A program made the position numbers and the translations under genes. A model generated the notes under the pieces. That model was not told the DNA's origin and did not search any database. It saw only the letters and a list, made by a program, of their open reading frames with translations. Shown piece after piece: positions 29,501 through 37,721 of a stretch of DNA of 64,000 bases. Origin of the DNA: Tritrichomonas foetus (Eukaryota; Parabasalia; Tritrichomonadida; Tritrichomonadidae); NCBI GenBank assembly GCA_001839685.1, contig MLAK01000325.1, positions 133,910 to 197,909 on the forward strand. Direction: 5' to 3'. The first letter of the stretch is position 1. Every line of letters starts with the position of its first letter.

Positions 29501-30030
29501 TTCAAATGTTTTAATACATCTGAAACTTCTAATAAATCAACGTTATTTAATAATTCATTAAAACCCAAAGTTATCAAGTTTTCGAGATAATCAGTTGTTG
29601 TTTTCTTAATTTGAGAAAAGTAGGAAAATTTGGAAGTGATTCTTTCATTTAAAGCATTGACTGTTGTTTGCTCTTTATCGAGAAGATTGCTTGCATTTGT
29701 TTTCAATCCCTCAAAGCATTTTGTAAACATTCTCGCTTGATCTATATGAATATCAATGTCATGAATTATTGGATTTAAAAATTGACGTTCAATAGCTGTA
29801 AAATCTATTTTATTTCCATTGTACTTTGGAAAAGAAATAAGATTTTCGATTAAAGAAGAAACCAAAACTGAGTCCACTGGGCTATTTAAATTTGTATTAA
29901 TATCTTGATTTGATATTTCTTTAAATAACTTTTTGATAACATTATCTGTGAAAATGTACTTCCAGCTGGCTACGTAATGGGCTTGGTTTTGATCCAAATT
30001 ATCCTCTTCTTGAGAAAGAGAAGCACCCAT
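20545..30030 (-). CDS. Giant HECT ubiquitin ligase with SPRY domain
   Basis: 3161 residues. The C-terminal HECT domain (about 2770-3161) contains DVGGPGRDLFTEV, LFPGG and the catalytic loop LPTAATCNNMIIIP with Cys3117, followed by Y-D-S-K-E-W. This is the E3 type that takes ubiquitin onto its own Cys before passing it on. A SPRY domain lies at about 1775-1895 (YFEIKI, GDIIGCGYTRDQIIFFVNGE, YNFGHK). A CUB-like module at about 857-940 (FDPMCHTEKGCD to FWGYKVTC) resembles one seen beside other large E3s. The rest is mostly helical solenoid. The N terminus MGASLS fits the N-myristoylation pattern (Gly2, Ser6), suggesting membrane attachment. An initiator-like TCACTTTCG lies 15-18 bases upstream of the ATG. 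Substrates are unknown. Confidence 0.92.
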   Translation of the reverse strand: MGASLSQEEDNLDQNQAHYVASWKYIFTDNVIKKLFKEISNQDINTNLNSPVDSVLVSSLIENLISFPKYNGNKIDFTAIERQFLNPIIHDIDIHIDQARMFTKCFEGLKTNASNLLDKEQTTVNALNERITSKFSYFSQIKKTTTDYLENLITLGFNELLNNVDLLEVSDVLKHLKYLNTILHSEKEMSLSFVNASSITSIQKFMTKLGQFEKFRIKEIQKQVVQFLINLGNVQGSITGELASIIYSMSLPLDFNGDFGIETIGNFGSKTEISNNKVFELKIQKNGKIISFSIGGNVLALIENIGLIHFIEPEPIYIPIDVANDSILLDVVDFIYIFSISLGTITYFQKGRINEECIFSLDLSKYINIKHKILAVGNIDKKVAILQKYSKTKYRISFFDENLSSNHKRICALKFSTNSPPRLFFFNGNVLHIFYENMFDHPLQISNDLSNLINLPELYCNSVLTNSTPIACFKGVIYTLTQNNKTLYFIKNEVTPSLLLKDKPYTYTNCILPVSEKSTLIDSLIKTTNRFNTILNDQLKNCIENPFSVSTKSLTFFLTNDNSAIELSISMIQEIDVNDLFEVDVKMGFVSFGLKIIAINLFSYCSKFNNKMKNLTKIDFELFGRIQKTMKLVIASNYSERSPLIIESICTILYFSSKYLFYPDYSRISELSNLIWQRNTLRNYFISNLPLLCQSFCSFYIFSKNIFTLLNTTVTDKNKITQLFSTSLDELNLTLQFLIENSIKTNEEFMVPYFECLFLYIFENFDCSNEIIPLLQKIIFRVMLLNTFPLISLSIIENSFPLIEKLNVILNKKSNFRNDDVKYSNPNKYNYSMEEKTQIIESKHNYDDNFNSTEIVEFPGYEHIYLYFDPMCHTEKGCDILTLIDGNTEQTITKLSGSVNNGEWPNEYDVNTNKLIFKFSSDTSVNFWGYKVTCSARAVKAHIDFNPDDDLFFYNIFFCVLGNLTNIALKSLPLSRTETQCKLILDSGLLKDAANIYVNNDNNSPSASPSSLSVSSHAKTIFNSPLSKNIRGISFDATNCGNQYSDEMKKCFMDDIVSNNPLPNGIAESLFQFMYKSVRNVHRIKPNPSILKAEKYAIAALLKQLGFLNLAISFAIGLSDSSSKHDVVPPNLNITWKAIYKLRTTLYKSYQKTKVRVEKNEQPKSLNENFEAFVQEVIIKSKYLMYADPLLKRRFNEKANYDPSSIEKTVDELISFLSSNLLMVNLSRMVEQQTRRMEIRLHAMSFLIKMIDNSKTYYTTQLSFFDPLRSSLQDISDQSDVKSVKTEMHEEMTLKFSKIFELLISRIVDKKESCFTRMMFIQMIAVSISDIIPYQKLLPSYFSLVKYIMNYLVDSIESFITFSCLWRFIGLWTIEYSSQEIFDFLLNLVATNKQEFCKNNAILLLSYLTQNGDYQNTSFSNIVSCFHHTSPRVIIATLNWLSNTLVRKGSDGFDVEINNQKFNFEQFVYFLLKAIGSSFYGHGCLIIEDKSNFESHLVVAEEMVAFLRLSIKQHSKVQNTVIKIFHQIFSNVMENSQFIEYIDNYEITAIFITLGKEISSFHNSGYVIQHEKANTKYVRISSYEPVSGNMRTLDDNFIENTFYDKQLIRVPSIRISANPNDFLINVDEAGFFINIQKEINKMIDDFPSPEYSIFASSFIGFLTISLQNAQNMEVLIQNIQLSNLIPFLDCAAKQTNRNKNRHLECLMNKISQAIIKIANIKNTFKIHEKKLPYSLIFNDDSPQVFLPLIRGTCENNYRIVSNSDPLNIFVGDKVISNKSLFYFEIKICSKSNNDISIGLFDKQTTTFKSDFYGLSLLNSLVSPLTRPKHNNKLTINEGDIIGCGYTRDQIIFFVNGETVNKSLQLPPIDNFVPVIITSQCSAILEYNFGHKMFITDIAKHKEFNLAFDCLEHFKVTVPTQPHAKPTTYMFDDEEYDKFIQSGSAFWEVPKSRINDSKSKLTTFQDTNNAIKNDDNSQHEFIDLHENLLGESFFIGEPVYIARRVLSKSQSQDSAFDNLPLNAQINVNKYGIVTNVETIPRQDYFNVTVETFDPALNAKTQFIIDSRFIDSIEISFIKLVESASYTLLQSNNKNMLTAIAPTIINKNQNKLYSYAKEYIIRMSRILSLIFTDFFRLKNKLDIFFCQSQINEIFNLNFYEVFKFIHTPKVSKKWNIIRPTDFIFTNNHQKDENVMYICPCNTHNFTRFIRALIYTYPKIIEPVLSNILQNAISHISQSPYSTREDMFNLVPNRFIYESIHPVQSFDLSTDILLPRSSTGFIPVIHPKTSQNITIKLSDYSIKDPVSDCTLFLPTDSFLQIISNFTCKSYGFKVCFLPITEYLSEPLIKSSLGGIHLIFTILSIVLSSKETFPSVEDFLKQQIIPGLTDLMENNNFLVNIFAFEIIAPILTSFKWDTKDITPCIEASFKSFTTNLNFDSWQPLPMSSQQAIAMSVFTRLLLLDISASKITAKSPPEEIAYLYDTYVKSKTNSNSPFFELIIEAISICTALGFNMPINVRFPAYLIAESWVESIPYCIDVYFHDDATIYETECVNDIKFPTIEFVDEPNIPSNYAIKVVNQLNRTFSHPEDDAIILESGSSCELQSPTRLILIDKFTGKQITHTDCKVHVTFNGYPESHKAKKETFIANYQLFTQHVNFMSAKWEVSMDESLCRICKVIPSIYTQFPLVTSQPIFLSETAISNIPAQLLRCRLQLFKKLEFYIPDIIQMVEFGNQESLLGCIFTSCRAAISTDFKLEYIRNIVMKNNQSGNSKVDLRLNRFKASLFHSNPQNPSGKSILDQFIDQVPSYLLYKMKREEVPWHVDLIGEGATDVGGPGRDLFTEVCMELMHPSLKLFIQNPNKRVNNANTNQELLIPNPSPLTQQRKRQYFYAGVLIAICYTSKLQEPFRFARFVWNYLTNKTVTIEDIYDVDLQFKQLMISIENCEDTISSPDQFSIIFSLYFQVQDSLGNVVELFPGGSNVLVTFDRRLEYVQRCKTFRMKEFNEQLKHLAKGFNSFFPATAAIILSPWELELIVCGDNQCPVKEMKKNCSYRADDKHAIMLWEVLEEFTPEERMLFIKFGCGRMGLPPPGMSWPSKLQIQFRSVVKIDAQKPLPTAATCNNMIIIPRYDSKEWMAKKIRTAITLGADIDQDRNANIQELQEFT

Positions 30031-30035
30031 TAATT

Positions 30036-30048
30036 GAAACGAAAGTGA
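30036..30048 (-). promoter_or_regulatory. Initiator-like element of the HECT gene
   Basis: On the minus strand the bases read TCACTTTCGTTTC and end just before the leader ATTA that precedes ATG at 30030. This fits the TCA(C/T)T initiator known from trichomonad protein genes, where transcription starts at the A. Confidence 0.5.
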
Positions 30049-30302
30049 TATGACTGATTAACTTTTTAAGAAAATATAGATTGAGCAAAATCTCCCATGG
30101 ATTTCAATTAACATTTTTCTTATCACATATCTATTGAATACAATCACTTTTTTCCTTCAGTGAAATCATTGCAGAACTTTTGTCCAATTAAAAAGGTCAT
30201 CTAATTCTTATTTTTATATTCTTTCAATCTGCTTATTTTAAAAGATAAAGATGTTTTAAATTAGTATTTAATATATAAAAACAAAATTTCAATTATTACT
30301 GA

Positions 30303-33300
30303 TCACCAGAGAGGACACCATCCACTGTATAACATTGACAAATTATATTTGTTGATTGCTGAATCAATCAATTTGGTCACCTGTTCTGACACTGGCATTG
30401 GTTGATCGTTTCCAAAATCAGTGCCAAGAATTTTTTGCCAAATTCTGGGCATTATTTCTAATGTTGGAAGAACTGTTTCCCCATCTTGGATTGGTTCTTG
30501 AACAAATATTTCAAGAACTGAAACCAATGAGTTACTATTATCTCGAACAAGCATCATCACTCGTTCACTCACTGGCCTAAAGTCACCTTCAATTCCACAA
30601 ACGCCAAAAGCACTTAAAATCATTCTTGTTAATCGAAAAGGTATTTCTTCGGGAAAATATACTCTATTTTTTGCTACTTCAAAGCAATCACCAAAATCAA
30701 TATGAACAACATCACCAGTATTTCTATCAATCATAAAATTAGATGGGTGCCTATCACCTAACCCTAAAACATATCCAACAATTGACATTAAAGCTGTCGA
30801 TCTCGCAAATTTAGTAGTTTTTTCAAGCCATGCATCACTTGAAAGTGATTTTAACCAAAAAATGCAGCGTAAATCACTACTATCTGTTTTTTCATCAGCT
30901 TTCATGAATGATTCATATCTTTGTATTGGTCTTAATTTATCTGTGTTTTTAATAGTATTTTTGACTTCAATGTTATGCTCAGCTAACATATCAATATTAT
31001 GAGCAACTCTATACTCTGTGATATGTGAGTGAAATGTGTCCCCACCCTCAACCCATTGAATTAATCCAACATCTGGTGATAATGAAACTATTGTATAGCA
31101 TCTAATCATAACATTATCTATTGATAAAGAGTAATCGTGTCGAATTTGTGTATTAATTAATCTAAAAAATTGCATTACCCTTTGATCAAGTCGCAAATCT
31201 TCATTTCCTTTTAATAAATATTTGTAAGTATTTCCATCACTTCCTTCAAAAGCTGCCTTTCTTGGTCTTTTCTTTGATCCGAGAACATCAAAGCTTTTTG
31301 AAAAAGATTTAATTGATATATCTTTAGGACCACCAGGAACCAAAATTTCGGTATCTTTAAGTTTAGAAAGTTCTGGACAAACATCATTTACTGTTAAAAT
31401 AGTTAATTTGTCCATAAATTTATCAATGTCACTCAATATTTGACGTAAATGTCTACCGACTGTATCAATTATTGTATCTTGTTCAATTGTAAAAGTAAGA
31501 ACATCTTTAACAGCATCCATTAAAGATTGAAGACTGACAAATGTGACTTGATGAAGTAGTCTATCAAATGACGAACTTGGATTGACTATGGTTTGTTGGA
31601 TTTTTAGCAGTAATTGAAATGATTCATCAAATTTCTTATGTGTGACCAATTCAAAATATTGTAAAATCATTTTTGATACTCTTTCAAAAACAGTTGCGGC
31701 TGCAAGAAGTAAAGAATTTTGCATTTTCATGGCTTGTTGAACAACTGTTGCATGCTGAACATTAATTTCATTTAATAAATGCATGGCAACATCACTCTTC
31801 TTTGAATCAGGTGACATTTTTGCAACTAAAAGAGGAAATAGTAATAATTGATAATCAGAAACAGCAATTTCAGAGAGTATTTTTTTCACAATTTCTACAG
31901 TATCTTGACTCTTATGAGCAAGTTGAGCAATAAGCTGTGGAATTGTTTCAACAAAGATTTTTGATGATAAGTGTGACATAGAAACTTTTGTAGCTTGTAA
32001 AACTGATTTATCGGTTGATGTTGCAAAAAATAAAGATAACAGCTGAACAATTTCCGAAAAATTCCCGTTACCAACTTGTGAAATACAATATATATATCCT
32101 TTTATTGCTTCAACTGCGTATTTCATTTTTGTTGGTGTTAATGAAAACATGTGATAATTTACAGTGGCCCATCTTTGCCAGACAATATAGTTTTGCTTTG
32201 GTAAACATAAAATCGGTCTAAGAGTTTTAATCACATCTTTTAATGACTTGGTATTTCTTCCACTTAGTGTTAATGCCCAATCAACATAAAACTTGAATAT
32301 TTGTGGATATGCTCTACTGACTGGTTGGGTCCGTTTTAGCAAAACTCTTAAATTATTGAGTGCCTTAGGACGATCACCTGTTGCCCATACATACTTTAAA
32401 TATTGCAAAATTACAAATTCATCAGAGTTCTGAGGGGTAAAGTTTGGATAAAATAATTTAAAAGTTGATTCGAATACTTCAAATCGCCTTTCATGCAAAA
32501 TTAATTCTAAAAACAAAATAAATGTTGTTTCATCTCTTGGTTGAAATGCCATTCTTGTCATTATTAATGGCCACCAAACTTCACTAGTATATTCTACAGA
32601 TCTAATTCTATTAGACCATTGAACTCTTGGGACATCTTTACTTTTTTCAGCAATTTCTTGAAGTTCATATAATATCTGGCATCTTAAAAGGGTTGGATAA
32701 ATTGTTTCATATCTTCTACAAAATAAAGCTGAAGATTGAGCTGCTACTAATGCAAATGCAGATTCGACTACATGTAAGGCTTCTTTTCTCTCTCCAAGCA
32801 TTAAATGCGCTTGAGCTCTAGAAATGTGACCATCTACTGAATCACCTGGAGAGAGTTCTGCATATTTTAACATTTCTTCATAATCTCCACCAAAGAAAAA
32901 CGCATTTGCAAAGTCTATAGACGATTCAATTTGAGATTTTTTATCATGTTGAGAAAAATTAATTGCACTTTTTCGAATGAGATCAAACTTTCTGAGTTTT
33001 CCACAACTCGAAATATATCCAACAAAACCATCATCATCATTTGGAAAATCAATAATTTTTTTTTGAAAGAAATCAAATGCTTCATCCCATTGACCAAGTT
33101 TCAAAAGCCATGTTTCGGGTGCACCATTTGCTTGTAATAAAGCTTTTGCTGCACCACTTTTACCAAGCGATGCATATAGTTGAATCACTGATTTCATGAT
33201 GTCAGGTGAATTTAAAGACGTAGAAGATTCTTGAAGCCTTTCTTCTTCATTGTGAAGAGCTAATGCTAAGCATTGAGCTGAAATAAAAACCGGTGTTAGT

Positions 33301-36300
33301 GCAGTTGAAGATATTAACAAAGGCTTTTCTGCACGATTCATATATTCGCACAATCTAGCAAAACATTGAAGTACATCCGGAGGTAATCCAGGACGCTCCA
33401 ATATCAAGCCAATACGCTGTGATATTTGTATTCTAGATTCATCACCCATATAAATCCAACATGATAAAAAAGCAGGAAAGAATAATGAAGTTGCCAAAGG
33501 TCTATGAATTACTGCTATTTCGCTGCATGATCTAATTGAAACATTGGGTGATTCTTTAATAAATGATAAAACAAAGCTGCTGAACCAACTTTGCCAATGT
33601 TTTGGCGTAGTCATATTATATGTAGAATTAAATTGTTCAATTAAAGGACGAGGATTAAACATTTTTCTTCTTTCGTATTGAAAAGTATCTTCCATTAATG
33701 GACTTGTATCAATGAAAGGAAAATCTGTCAACTTTAATTCGTTTGCTGTCATCATTGCTGCATTTAATTGGAGGAAGTTTGTTGGCATTATTTTATGTTG
33801 CGCTAATTTTTCGACAACTCGATGTGTATATAAATTGAAACTTCTCCCTAAACGAACCATTAAACTATAGAGAACTTGAAAAGCCAAATTACTTAATTCC
33901 TTATCATTTGATACGCAATGTATTAATGAAACGCGCAATATTGATGCTGCATTTCCTTCATTTTTCGTTGTTTGTACAAGAAACCGAAGTGAGTTCATTG
34001 CGCATAATTTGATTTCTTTGGACGCCGAATCAGCTGTGGAAATAGTACAGATATGTGGCACCATCAACTGTGAAAGATGAGGAAAAGATGGGCAAATGCT
34101 TGCAAGAAGTGGAATGCATCTCATTGCATCTGAGGGTCTGCTTATTATTGAACTTGATAATACATCAAGTAAATTTGTAATTAATTGAGCTGCATATGGG
34201 AGAAAATCTGGACCGACTTGACCTACTAAAGCAGCTACAACTGATAATATTCCAGGAAATAATACTGTACTCCAAACTTGGTGAAGAGTTTTCATAATTG
34301 GACTGACAAATTTTACAATACGTTGTCGAGCAACATAAATAAATTTGTCAAGTAAAGCTAATCCATCGGCTGCATTATCACCTTCAACTTCATTTAGTAT
34401 TATTGGAACTAAATCCGGAAAATATTGACCTGGAGCATTTGATCTAATATCTAATGCTTCTATTGCTGCAGACAAGGTTTTTACCTTCATACTTCTAAGA
34501 GATTTATCATGTAGCATTTGTTTTAATTGGACAAAAACTACCTCTAGAAAGAAATCATTATATGAAATAGAATTTCCAACTAAAAATAAATCCGGCAAAC
34601 TATCTCCAACATTATTATGAATCATCATTTCCGATCTAAGTCTTTTTGGTGAAACTGCCCCACATAATCCTATAAATTTTAACGCTCGTACTCTAAGCGA
34701 TCGTGAATTACAATTTTCTATCAAAGAAAACAATGTTGGTAGCAATTCAGGTGCTGTATTTAACACCTCAGCAGGTGTTCCTGCTCTTGAAACATAATCA
34801 AATATAGTAATAAGTACTGCATGTTTTAATGGCTTATCACCCCATTCACCAAGAATTGTGGAGCATATTTTGATAAAACTTTCTAAAAATTTACTGAGAA
34901 TTTTGAAATCATTCAAAACTAATTCATGAAGTGTAAGAATCAAAGATAGTGCTAGTTGTGATCTCAATTCTGGATCTAATGGATTCATTGATACAGTTGT
35001 TCCTGGTGCAAATCTCTGAGTAAGCATACTTAGAACAATTGGTATAAAACTTGTGGCATAAACATTAAATAATTTGGGCGATGCAGAAACAAGTGTTGGA
35101 AGGACTTGAGCATTCCGTACCTGAAGCATTAATGAATTAGAACATTGTAATGAATAAAATGTTCCTATTAAAGAATGTCTAAGAATAATATTCACACCTA
35201 GTGGAGAAAATGGTTGAAGATGTTTCATCAATAAGAAACTGGCACTTCTAACATGCGGTGAAATATCATGTGATAGTTTTTGAAAAAAATGAAGAAAAAT
35301 AGAATGAGCCAAATCAGGATAATGCTGTGAAGAAAATGCATTCAAATATTCAACACGGACTTCAATTGAATCATCACTACTAGCAATTTCCAATAATTGG
35401 TGTAAAGTTTGATGAATTTCAGAAGGTGAACTTCCTTGCATAAGATGTAAAAGTGCTCTGGAAGTTAATGAACGAGGTGATTCCGATTTATGAAATACAT
35501 ATCTTTTCAGTATTGTCAATATTGATGATGAATGACTTCTTGGGAGTGGTGGTAATAATGGAATCAGTTTCAAAGCATTCGTTTTAAGAGGAAGACCAGA
35601 ATGTTCTGGTTTCATTTCTAAAGTTTCAATTATTTTTTCTCCAATATTTACTGAATAATTTGCCCAAAAAGTTGGGACAACTCTATTTAATGTTGGAAAA
35701 AAGCCTACAAAACTATCACTGAACAAAAATGGATGAAATAAATCCCATAATTTTGATCCAAGCAGATTAATTGTTTTGGGGACGTATTCTGTTAAAGATG
35801 ATAGAACGTTAAACATGTTTGGTACATAAATGTCAAAATTTTTTCGTACTGAATATGTACAGATTCGATGTATTTGCAAAGCATCAGCTTCTGTTACTTT
35901 TGAGGGAACATTCTTTATTATTGTTGAGAGTGCATCAAGTGATGTTGAAAATAAAACTTCGCCTGAATCGATAATAGCTTTGAAAGAAGTTTCATATAAT
36001 TCACTGGTGAATAATTCTGGATCAATTTCAGATAATTGGGCAATCACAGTAATTGACGCTGCTCTTGCCTCTAACTTTTTTGATGTTAAAAATGGTTTCA
36101 CTGCCAAATAAATTTCTTGAGTTGAATTTTGAAAAAAGTGTCCTTTAGCTTTTAATAGCAATAAAATCACTACCAATACTCCTTGTGGGCAATTGGTTGG
36201 TGTATTTAACAATTGAGAAAGTGCGCGATGTAGGATTGTTTCAAAAATATCTTTTAATCTATACCCTTGGTATTTAACTAGAACATTTAAATATCTTTCT

Positions 36301-36869
36301 AAAACTTGAGCAGATGCTTCACGAATTTCAGGTGATGAACTAATTAACCATGTCCATATTTGATCCAAAAGATCGGCACTATGCAGTAAAAACTGAAGTG
36401 GAATAAAAACTGCAAGTTCTCTTAAAAGGAATAATCCCATTAAAACAATTTGATTATTCGTATTAGCAGTCTTTATAAGTGACAATGCATATTCAAGATG
36501 CCTTCTAGAAAAGTTATCATCATTCGGTGGTAAAGCTGCTGCTATTTCTGCAATTGTATGTGCTGCAAATTGCATTGAAGTTGAATCGGTGCATATATAT
36601 AACAATGATATAAGATCTTCATATTTTGAAGTTTCATTAAATATATGAAAAATGCATCGAAGTCCAAGTGTTAATCTTTGGAATTTACTTGGTTCTTTGG
36701 ATTTTGCTAAAGCTTTTAAATATAATAATGATTTTTCTGCATATTCGTTCAATTCATCTGTTTTTAAATTTCTTAAGCCATCAACTATTGTTGACCATAT
36801 TGCATCCGATACGTCCAATAAATCTTTAAATGTAGGTGGTAATGGAAGTGAAGCAAGAACAAATTCCAT
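30303..36869 (-). CDS. TOR: TOR-type phosphatidylinositol-kinase-related kinase
   Basis: 2188 residues, slightly shorter than yeast or human TOR (about 2500). Order: HEAT-type helical repeats (about 1-1150), FAT domain (about 1200-1690), an FRB-position segment (about 1720-1815), kinase domain (about 1865-2120) and FATC at the very C terminus ending YSGWCPLW. The kinase keeps SKKRPRKAAFEGSDG, the ATP-site Lys in YLLKGNEDLR, the catalytic loop GLGDRHPSN (Asp2039) and HIDFGDCFEV (Asp2058). These match TOR better than ATM, ATR or DNA-PK. TOR is the Ser/Thr kinase that couples nutrients to growth. The FRB segment lacks the tryptophans and aromatic cluster that bind rapamycin-FKBP12, so insensitivity to rapamycin is predicted (inference). 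It is tandem with the HECT gene on the same strand, 272 bases away. Confidence 0.93.
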   Translation of the reverse strand: MEFVLASLPLPPTFKDLLDVSDAIWSTIVDGLRNLKTDELNEYAEKSLLYLKALAKSKEPSKFQRLTLGLRCIFHIFNETSKYEDLISLLYICTDSTSMQFAAHTIAEIAAALPPNDDNFSRRHLEYALSLIKTANTNNQIVLMGLFLLRELAVFIPLQFLLHSADLLDQIWTWLISSSPEIREASAQVLERYLNVLVKYQGYRLKDIFETILHRALSQLLNTPTNCPQGVLVVILLLLKAKGHFFQNSTQEIYLAVKPFLTSKKLEARAASITVIAQLSEIDPELFTSELYETSFKAIIDSGEVLFSTSLDALSTIIKNVPSKVTEADALQIHRICTYSVRKNFDIYVPNMFNVLSSLTEYVPKTINLLGSKLWDLFHPFLFSDSFVGFFPTLNRVVPTFWANYSVNIGEKIIETLEMKPEHSGLPLKTNALKLIPLLPPLPRSHSSSILTILKRYVFHKSESPRSLTSRALLHLMQGSSPSEIHQTLHQLLEIASSDDSIEVRVEYLNAFSSQHYPDLAHSIFLHFFQKLSHDISPHVRSASFLLMKHLQPFSPLGVNIILRHSLIGTFYSLQCSNSLMLQVRNAQVLPTLVSASPKLFNVYATSFIPIVLSMLTQRFAPGTTVSMNPLDPELRSQLALSLILTLHELVLNDFKILSKFLESFIKICSTILGEWGDKPLKHAVLITIFDYVSRAGTPAEVLNTAPELLPTLFSLIENCNSRSLRVRALKFIGLCGAVSPKRLRSEMMIHNNVGDSLPDLFLVGNSISYNDFFLEVVFVQLKQMLHDKSLRSMKVKTLSAAIEALDIRSNAPGQYFPDLVPIILNEVEGDNAADGLALLDKFIYVARQRIVKFVSPIMKTLHQVWSTVLFPGILSVVAALVGQVGPDFLPYAAQLITNLLDVLSSSIISRPSDAMRCIPLLASICPSFPHLSQLMVPHICTISTADSASKEIKLCAMNSLRFLVQTTKNEGNAASILRVSLIHCVSNDKELSNLAFQVLYSLMVRLGRSFNLYTHRVVEKLAQHKIMPTNFLQLNAAMMTANELKLTDFPFIDTSPLMEDTFQYERRKMFNPRPLIEQFNSTYNMTTPKHWQSWFSSFVLSFIKESPNVSIRSCSEIAVIHRPLATSLFFPAFLSCWIYMGDESRIQISQRIGLILERPGLPPDVLQCFARLCEYMNRAEKPLLISSTALTPVFISAQCLALALHNEEERLQESSTSLNSPDIMKSVIQLYASLGKSGAAKALLQANGAPETWLLKLGQWDEAFDFFQKKIIDFPNDDDGFVGYISSCGKLRKFDLIRKSAINFSQHDKKSQIESSIDFANAFFFGGDYEEMLKYAELSPGDSVDGHISRAQAHLMLGERKEALHVVESAFALVAAQSSALFCRRYETIYPTLLRCQILYELQEIAEKSKDVPRVQWSNRIRSVEYTSEVWWPLIMTRMAFQPRDETTFILFLELILHERRFEVFESTFKLFYPNFTPQNSDEFVILQYLKYVWATGDRPKALNNLRVLLKRTQPVSRAYPQIFKFYVDWALTLSGRNTKSLKDVIKTLRPILCLPKQNYIVWQRWATVNYHMFSLTPTKMKYAVEAIKGYIYCISQVGNGNFSEIVQLLSLFFATSTDKSVLQATKVSMSHLSSKIFVETIPQLIAQLAHKSQDTVEIVKKILSEIAVSDYQLLLFPLLVAKMSPDSKKSDVAMHLLNEINVQHATVVQQAMKMQNSLLLAAATVFERVSKMILQYFELVTHKKFDESFQLLLKIQQTIVNPSSSFDRLLHQVTFVSLQSLMDAVKDVLTFTIEQDTIIDTVGRHLRQILSDIDKFMDKLTILTVNDVCPELSKLKDTEILVPGGPKDISIKSFSKSFDVLGSKKRPRKAAFEGSDGNTYKYLLKGNEDLRLDQRVMQFFRLINTQIRHDYSLSIDNVMIRCYTIVSLSPDVGLIQWVEGGDTFHSHITEYRVAHNIDMLAEHNIEVKNTIKNTDKLRPIQRYESFMKADEKTDSSDLRCIFWLKSLSSDAWLEKTTKFARSTALMSIVGYVLGLGDRHPSNFMIDRNTGDVVHIDFGDCFEVAKNRVYFPEEIPFRLTRMILSAFGVCGIEGDFRPVSERVMMLVRDNSNSLVSVLEIFVQEPIQDGETVLPTLEIMPRIWQKILGTDFGNDQPMPVSEQVTKLIDSAINKYNLSMLYSGWCPLW

Positions 36870-37721
36870 TCGTTCTTGATGTCAAATCTAACACAAAATT
36901 CACTGTGTCAAAAACGATAACTTTTTCAATGATTCAATTTCGATCTGATGTATTTATATGTAACTCATGAAATCCATCATACTATATTATTAATATCAGT
37001 ATAAACACATAATGAAGAACAAGCAAAGTCAGAAACGGGAAATTGAAGAGAAATCGAAACAATTGGAAATGATACAAAAAGATTCAAAAGCGCATTTACA
37101 TGATAAATCCAAAGTAATTTTAAAAATGGCTTTCCACATAGTGAAAATTGGTTAAAACTATCTAAAATATTTAATATTCAAAAATCCAAATCAATATCCA
37201 CATAATTGGCAAATTGATGATTTACCAATAAAATAGCAGCAGATTAAATAATGATCTAGGAACTTAATCACATCTTATATTACAGTATTTTTATGTGAAA
37301 ATGTAATGAACAGTATTTTTTTTGTGATAATCGATAAATGAATCAAGTGAATAACAAATCTAGCATAAAATACTAGTTAAAAGCAAATAACGTTAAGAAT
37401 CAATATTAAAACATTTTTATAACTTTTCTTCTGATTACATAAAAGCGATTTCATCAAATTACCAAAAAAATGATCAATATGTAAGAGTAGTTTTGTATTT
37501 ACTAAATTTTGTTCAGAATAAACACGATGCTTATTGGATTAGTTATAAAATAGTGAGTAAACTTCGGAATAGCCTAGTATTATTTTGAATAGTATCACGA
37601 TAAGAATAAAAATTATTTAGCATTGAAAGTTAAACTTTTTGAGTTGGCAGGAAATTTTCATCGTTTTTAAAAAGTTTTATCTTTTGAAATTTTTCAATGT
37701 CAAATGCCAGGTAGATAATTC
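36870..37721. other. Divergent intergenic region, 0.85 kb
   Basis: Lies between the TOR and transporter start codons. Apart from a 47-codon open frame listed separately, I see only AT-rich sequence. The TOR leader reads ACATCAAGAACGA before the ATG, a possible variant initiator. Confidence 0.45.
37012..37155 (+). CDS. Possible 47-residue basic helical protein
   Basis: An ATG-started frame of 47 codons ending in TAA. The N-terminal half is rich in Lys, Glu and Gln (KNKQSQKREIEEKSKQLE) and would form one charged helix; the end is more hydrophobic. Its composition differs from the surrounding AT-rich spacer, where open frames usually give Phe, Asn and Ile runs. It could be a small real gene or a fragment of a decayed one. 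No family is recognised. Confidence 0.25.
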   Translation: MKNKQSQKREIEEKSKQLEMIQKDSKAHLHDKSKVILKMAFHIVKIG

